Assembly (NCBI RefSeq): GCF_015679325.1
Contig: NZ_JADPVI010000001.1
Location: 744,001 to 808,000, forward strand
DNA from: Kaistella gelatinilytica
Lineage (GTDB): Bacteria; Bacteroidota; Bacteroidia; Flavobacteriales; Weeksellaceae
Direction of reading: 5' to 3'
Length of the DNA stretch: 64,000 bases
In this document: piece after piece, positions 60,075-64,000 of the stretch
Layout of the letters: each line of letters opens with the position of its first letter
How positions within the stretch are numbered: the stretch's first letter is position 1
Program-made: the position numbers and the translations under genes
The notes under the pieces: model-generated
Seen by the model: only the letters and a program-made list of their open reading frames with translations
The model's database searches: none
What the model was told of the DNA's origin: nothing

Positions 60075-60788
60075 TTAACTGAAAAATTTGCCGATGAACA
60101 TTGGAAAAACCATTCTCCAAAGCGGCCAGTCGTGACTGATCCATTTTCTTTCATCATACCAGTGATTGATTCCTTTCGAAGCTAAAATTCCCGCCATTTC
60201 CTGCGTTTGAGCCAAACAGATATCTTCATCAGAAGTACTCAAAACGATATGCATATGGCTGTATTTCCAGGCCACATCATTTTTCATAAATTCCCGCGGA
60301 CAATTGTAATAAACCTGATCATTGCTGAAACCATCCATAAAATTACGGATCGTAAATGCGCCCGACAAACAGAAGAGATGAGAGACAACATCTGGAAATC
60401 TGAAGGCGAAATTTGAGGCATGATAACCTCCAAAACTCGCGCCTGCAACCGCAATACGATGCTCTGAATGTAAAGCTTGAAGATAGGGAACATATTCCTG
60501 GATTAAAAACTGCATATACAATTCGTAATTTCTAATTCTTTCGGAAGGATGGATGTTTTTATCGTAAAAACTATACTTGTCAATCGTTTCTATATTGTAC
60601 AATTTTACTTTCCCGTGCTCCACAAACCAATTGATACTCTCATTCAATTTGAAATCGTGGTTCTGCGTATAATCTCCGTTCGAAGTAGGGAACATTAAAA
60701 TGGGATGACCAAAATGTCCTGTAACTTCTACCTTTAGGCTCATTCCTAAAATGTGGGAGTAAAAATCGGTATGTTCAATTCTCGGCAT
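60075..60788 (-). CDS. Alpha/beta-hydrolase esterase-like protein (COG4947 type)
   Basis: The product has 237 residues. The nucleophile elbow is GASFGGYHA (S at about 117), the acid is in STSDEDIC (about 186-191) and the histidine in WISHDWPLW (about 219-227). FGHPILMFPTSNGDYTQNHDF near the N-terminus matches the strand and loop of COG4947 esterases. No signal peptide, so it is cytosolic. Placed between two ATP-grasp genes (55 bases after one, 70 before the other), it may hydrolyse or transfer an ester in the same pathway; alternatively it releases a product. The real substrate is unknown. Confidence 0.85.
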   Translation of the reverse strand: MPRIEHTDFYSHILGMSLKVEVTGHFGHPILMFPTSNGDYTQNHDFKLNESINWFVEHGKVKLYNIETIDKYSFYDKNIHPSERIRNYELYMQFLIQEYVPYLQALHSEHRIAVAGASFGGYHASNFAFRFPDVVSHLFCLSGAFTIRNFMDGFSNDQVYYNCPREFMKNDVAWKYSHMHIVLSTSDEDICLAQTQEMAGILASKGINHWYDERKWISHDWPLWRMVFPMFIGKFFS

Positions 60789-60843
60789 AAATATTTTTTT
60801 AATTGAAATAAATTGTAATTTTTTTAAAGATAAAACTTTATAC

Positions 60844-62055
60844 TTAAGAACTCGGTTTTGATTTCGGTGGCAGAATATTCAAATGACCTTTGTTGATCTT
60901 TTCGCAAGCATCATCTAAAAGCTCCTCTATTCTTTCTTTCCGATCCGATTTATAAACAATTCCTACATGATAATCGAGTGGAAGAAAACGAACCACTTCA
61001 TCGCACTGAAATTCTTTGCGATCCGGCGATTTTTCTTTTGCTAAAGCGATGATTAATCCAGCGGAAAATCCGGTCGGTTTTGCCAGCTGATAATCTAAAC
61101 CTTTCAAAACTGCATTTTCAATTTTAGCCCATTCACGCCAAAGATTAATGCCACTTGAAGCTTCTACCATATCCGGAATATGAGCGCCTCCAACTCGGGA
61201 AGAAGTTTCCAGAAAATACCATTTGCCATCTTCTTTGCCCCGAATGAATTCAGTGTGAGTAGCGCCATGATGTAATCCAAAACTTTTTAAAACTTTAGAA
61301 TTGGCTGCGTCTAAAGCTTTAAACTCCTCAGAATATCGCCCTAAAGTTTTGGTCCGAAAAACTCCGCCTTCATGGGAAACTTTCATCGGTGGCGAAAGAT
61401 ATTGGGAAGTTGAAGTAAAAATAATTTCTTTCTTATAGACCAAACTGTCCACATGGAAAACATCGCCCGGTTTAAAACTTTCTAAAAGATAATAATGACG
61501 TTTGTCTCCCAAATTCTCAATGGCCGGCCAAATCTCTTCTTTTGATCTTATTTTGATAATTCCTGTTGCAGAAGCTTCAGACCGAGGTTTTAAAACCCAG
61601 GGAGCCGGATATTTATCTGTAAATTCATTTACGGTTTCATCATTGAAAATAGAGGAAAATTCTGGTGCATCAATGCCGGAATCTTTTGCCATTTGCCGCA
61701 TAGCCAACTTATCGCGAAAATAACGGTGCGTAGTTTGTCCCATTCCTGGAATTCTAAAAACCTCGCGTACGAGTGCGGCCTTTTCGACATCATAATCATC
61801 TAAGGCGATTACTGCATCGATTTTATTTTTTTTGGCTAAATAGGAAAATCCCTGAACAAGATCATCTAAATTCCAGACAGAAGATTCGATCTCCGACATG
61901 TAATAAACCTCGTCGATCGCGTGCCACGGCCAGTTTTTTTCTTTGATATTCTCGGAGGTAATAAGGATAATTTTATTGCCCAAATTTTTCATTTCCTCCA
62001 TGAAATCATAACCCTTGTAATAACAGGAAATGCAGACAATCGTATTCTCCTTCAT
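60844..62055 (-). CDS. ATP-grasp ligase of the carbamoyl-phosphate/biotin-carboxylase-like group
   Basis: The product has 403 residues. A preATP-grasp domain (about 1-110: CYYKGYDFMEEMKNLG, DAVIALDDYDVEKAALVREV) is followed by FRDKLAMRQMAKDSGIDAP, APWVLKPRSEASATGI (nucleotide-binding lysine, about 152-167), YLLESFKPGDVFHVDSLVY (metal-binding E and D) and YFLETSSRVGGAHI (E-x-x-x-R metal and substrate site). It resembles COG0439-like ligases used in peptide-type natural products. As the first gene of the cluster, it is 144 bases from the M17 aminopeptidase gene upstream. The C-terminal tail is proline- and serine-rich (LPPKSKPSS). Confidence 0.85.
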   Translation of the reverse strand: MKENTIVCISCYYKGYDFMEEMKNLGNKIILITSENIKEKNWPWHAIDEVYYMSEIESSVWNLDDLVQGFSYLAKKNKIDAVIALDDYDVEKAALVREVFRIPGMGQTTHRYFRDKLAMRQMAKDSGIDAPEFSSIFNDETVNEFTDKYPAPWVLKPRSEASATGIIKIRSKEEIWPAIENLGDKRHYYLLESFKPGDVFHVDSLVYKKEIIFTSTSQYLSPPMKVSHEGGVFRTKTLGRYSEEFKALDAANSKVLKSFGLHHGATHTEFIRGKEDGKWYFLETSSRVGGAHIPDMVEASSGINLWREWAKIENAVLKGLDYQLAKPTGFSAGLIIALAKEKSPDRKEFQCDEVVRFLPLDYHVGIVYKSDRKERIEELLDDACEKINKGHLNILPPKSKPSS

Positions 62056-62199
62056 ATAACGAATTTTAATAATTAGTAAATTTTCAGAAAAATAAACAAT
62101 TTTTTATTAAATAATCAACACTGATTTTTAATAATCGTTCAAGATTTGAAAATCTACTATCAATTATACAGAGAAATTCTCGAATACGCTAATTTTTCC

Positions 62200-63615
62200 T
62201 TAAAAATTTTCCAAAAAATCAAGCAGCAGCTGAACACCATAACCAGTTGCGCCTTTTTCCTTCATATACTGCACGTTCCCAAACGCAACTCCTGCGATAT
62301 CAAGATGCGCCCAGTTTGAATGTCCCTCGATAAATTGTTCTAAAAATTTTCCTGCAACGATACAGTCGCCAAAAGGTTTTGAGGAAATATTTTTGAAATC
62401 AGCAACATCCGATTTGAAATCATCTTTCCAAATATCCCAAAGTGGCAAATTCCACAATCTTTGATTGGTTTTGTCACCAGAATTTTCTAATGACTTTTTT
62501 AAATTTTCGTTGTTAGAAAAATAAGCTCCACAAGTATAACCAAACATTCTTACGGAACTTCCGGTCAAGGTTGCCAAATCAATTAAAGCATCTGTCTTAT
62601 AATTTTTTGACAGGTACGAAAGTCCGTCAGCAAGGGTCATTCTTCCTTCTGCATCGGTGTTTAGAACTTCGATTGTTTTTCCGTTGTAAGCTTTGATAAC
62701 ATCACTCGGAATATAAGCCGTATTTGAAATGGCATTGTCAGTGATCGGTAAAATCGCAATAATATTGACGGGAAGTTTCATTTCTGCCGCAGCAATTAAA
62801 GTTCCGATGACGGCAGTTGCACCGCCCATATCGGATTTCATATAATGCAGATTTTCTGAACCTTTGATGGAAATTCCGCCAGTGTCAAAAAGCACACATT
62901 TTCCGACCAAGCCAACAGTTTTTGCATCTTCATTTTCTGATCGGTATTCTAAAATGGTAAAGGCTGCTTCCTGGGAACTTCCCTGATTCACGGAAAGAAA
63001 AGCACCTAATCCAACTTCTTCTGATTTTTTTCGGTCAAAAACCGTTTGTTTAAAATCATATTTCTCGGAAATCTCGTTTAAAAATCCTGAAATATGGGGA
63101 ACTCTTTTAAAATTTTGAGGCTTATTCAACCATTCCATACAGGCAAACTGGCCTTCGCAAACAGCCTGCGTTCTTACTTTCAGATCACTTAATTTTTCTT
63201 CTGAAATTGAATTAATTACTAAATTAAATTCAGAATTAAATAGTGGATGTTCTGCTTTAAAAGGATAAGCATAAGTTCCTAAATACAAGCCTTTTACCAA
63301 ATTTTCAATCTGAATATCATTGAGATCTTTAACTTCCAGTAAAGTATTTTCTGCCTGAATTTTTTTTCTAAAATCATAAGAGAATTTTGAAGCGATCGCC
63401 TGTATATCGAAACTTTCCGGATTTGTTCCCAAACCAATTAAATACTGAATTGAATTTTCTTCTGCGATCACAAAAGTTTCGTTCTTTTTCGCCGAAAAAA
63501 GAGGTTTCAGATTTTTGCTAAAATTTTCCTTTTCAGTTTGCCAAAGCTCTTCCGTAAAAAAAGATAATTTCTGATTGAGTTCCTTTGTTGAATTATTGGT
63601 GAGATTTATTTTCAT
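62200..63615 (-). CDS. Leucyl aminopeptidase family protein (M17)
   Basis: The product has 471 residues. The signature NTDAEGRMTLADGLSYL (about 318-334) with DTGGISIKGSENLHYMKSD (about 242-260) supplies the two-zinc ligands (K, D, D, E) and the catalytic arginine. An N-terminal domain (about 1-160) is divergent, as usual in the family. It removes N-terminal residues from peptides in the cytosol, as a hexamer. It is just upstream of the amidoligase cluster (144 bases), on the same strand, but no terminator or promoter decides whether it is cotranscribed. Its role in the cluster is undemonstrated. Confidence 0.92.
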   Translation of the reverse strand: MKINLTNNSTKELNQKLSFFTEELWQTEKENFSKNLKPLFSAKKNETFVIAEENSIQYLIGLGTNPESFDIQAIASKFSYDFRKKIQAENTLLEVKDLNDIQIENLVKGLYLGTYAYPFKAEHPLFNSEFNLVINSISEEKLSDLKVRTQAVCEGQFACMEWLNKPQNFKRVPHISGFLNEISEKYDFKQTVFDRKKSEEVGLGAFLSVNQGSSQEAAFTILEYRSENEDAKTVGLVGKCVLFDTGGISIKGSENLHYMKSDMGGATAVIGTLIAAAEMKLPVNIIAILPITDNAISNTAYIPSDVIKAYNGKTIEVLNTDAEGRMTLADGLSYLSKNYKTDALIDLATLTGSSVRMFGYTCGAYFSNNENLKKSLENSGDKTNQRLWNLPLWDIWKDDFKSDVADFKNISSKPFGDCIVAGKFLEQFIEGHSNWAHLDIAGVAFGNVQYMKEKGATGYGVQLLLDFLENF

Positions 63616-63746
63616 TATATATTGAAATTTATTGATACGTCTTAATTAATTTTAAAAGTAATGTTTTTTTTAAATAAAATCAAATGGTTCGATGTTTTGA
63701 AATGAATAAAACTTTTAATTTTAAGATGGAATCTTTACATAGAACA

Positions 63747-63780
63747 AAAAAAGTCGGGAGAACGATCTCCCGACTTTAAA
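63747..63780 (-). terminator. Terminator of the T9SS cargo gene
   Basis: AAAGTCGGGAGA pairs with TCTCCCGACTTT around ACGA; on the minus strand TTTTTTT follows. It begins about 27 bases past the stop codon at 63808. Confidence 0.92.
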
Positions 63781-63807
63781 ACAAAGTCTTTTAAAACTCA
63801 GTTACCT

Positions 63808-64000
63808 TTATTTTTTGACTAATTTATGACTTGTTGTTTTTCCGTTTTGGGAAATTTTAATAAGGTATAAACCGGTAGTTAATTTCTGAAGGTTCAGCAT
63901 TTTTTCATTAGCTTCTCCACTCATCACCATTTGTCCGCTTTCAGAATATATCTGGTAAGAATAATTTCCTTCAGCAGTGATGTTTAATACATCTTTCACT
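63808..64000 (-). CDS. T9SS type A sorting-domain protein, C-terminal end (cut by window edge)
   Basis: Only the last 64 or so residues lie in the window. The sequence YSYQIYSESGQMVMSGEA, LNLQKLTTGLYLIKIS and KTTSHKLVKK is the typical end of a Por-secretion-system type A domain: a G-x-M-V strand, L-x-T-G-x-Y-x-I strand and basic final residues. It directs the preceding domains to the cell surface or medium through T9SS. The catalytic or binding part is outside the window, so function is unknown. The frame runs through the right edge, so the M at 63999 is not the start. Confidence 0.85.
   Translation of the reverse strand, partial: VKDVLNITAEGNYSYQIYSESGQMVMSGEANEKMLNLQKLTTGLYLIKISQNGKTTSHKLVKK

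Noticed and set aside
62200..63615. Aminopeptidase as a certain member of the amidoligase cluster
   Set aside because: It is on the same strand but is a general housekeeping family, and 144 bases separate it; kept only as a possibility.

Overview
The window is a contiguous chromosomal stretch of a low-GC member of the Bacteroidota, most likely a flavobacterium of the Chryseobacterium/Kaistella group (Weeksellaceae). The evidence is a set of lineage-typical features: TonB-dependent receptors with carboxypeptidase-regulatory-like plugs, Por-system (T9SS) type A C-terminal sorting domains, promoters matching TTG-N19/20-TAnnTTTG instead of sigma-70 boxes, A-rich translation starts without Shine-Dalgarno sequences, several TTG starts, and protein families such as DUF6526, DUF6090 and flavobacterial LigD. 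The genus is inferred from remembered sequence style, not from a search.

Layout. Bases 1-4020: end of a TonB-dependent receptor, a PepSY-like periplasmic protein with a structured leader, a COG4705 membrane protein, a DUF1810 protein and a general-stress flavin/pyridoxamine-oxidase-fold protein. Bases 4126-12496: DNA-repair block 1, made of a radical SAM plus DUF4130 pair followed by the ligase-associated set exonuclease, ATP-dependent ligase, Lhr-like helicase and PdeM phosphoesterase; a lipocalin follows. Bases 13129-16702: a TonB-dependent receptor and a two-domain fasciclin lipoprotein on the minus strand. Bases 16875-23118: block 2, with topoisomerase IB, LigD, Ku and divergent exonuclease III, plus a 54-residue lipoprotein. 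Bases 23544-31518: envelope proteins and peptidases (DUF2147, 4-TMS holin-like, M1, S9, DUF6090), a deoxyinosine/uracil-type DNA glycosylase and small secreted proteins. Bases 31688-36690: tRNA/rRNA modification (queA, rlmN), a YoaK-like protein and a polyprenyl diphosphate synthase. Bases 36692-43870 (minus strand): DUF72, a DJ-1/PfpI protein, a YciF-like ferritin-fold protein, a copper P-type ATPase with three N-terminal metal-binding modules, a thioesterase, YaaA and a Sua5-family protein. Bases 43960-44319: two identical initiator tRNA genes in a 137-bp duplication. Bases 44476-48499 (minus): a secreted phospholipase-D-like T9SS cargo, a D-aminoacylase-like amidohydrolase and a small unknown protein. 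Bases 48652-52896: sbcD-sbcC. Bases 52998-55157: prolyl oligopeptidase. Bases 55537-62055 (minus): six genes forming an amide-bond-forming cluster (two ATP-grasp ligases, one probable permuted ATP-grasp enzyme, a GCS2-type carboxylate-amine ligase, a class-I glutamine amidotransferase and an alpha/beta esterase). An M17 aminopeptidase and the end of a T9SS cargo gene close the window.

How the genes fit together. Two themes stand out. First, within about 50 kb there is an unusual concentration of double-strand-break and base-repair functions: two separate ATP-dependent ligase systems, Ku, two nucleases linked to ligation, SbcCD, topoisomerase IB, exonuclease III, a family-6-type glycosylase and an uncharacterised radical SAM/DUF4130 pair. 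Stress proteins are scattered among them. Second, the 55.5-62.1 kb cluster has the composition of a ribosome-independent peptide or amide biosynthesis pathway whose product cannot be read from the sequence; it is the best candidate for an undescribed system.

Non-coding structure is also notable. Two copies of a roughly 110-bp intergenic repeat lie in opposite orientation with compensatory base changes in a predicted stem. Other signals are a REP-like palindrome between the ligase and helicase genes, AACTC-type short repeats before the ligase gene, a dyad inside the fasciclin promoter and a dyad before the copper ATPase gene. No CRISPR array, insertion sequence, rRNA or prophage was seen.
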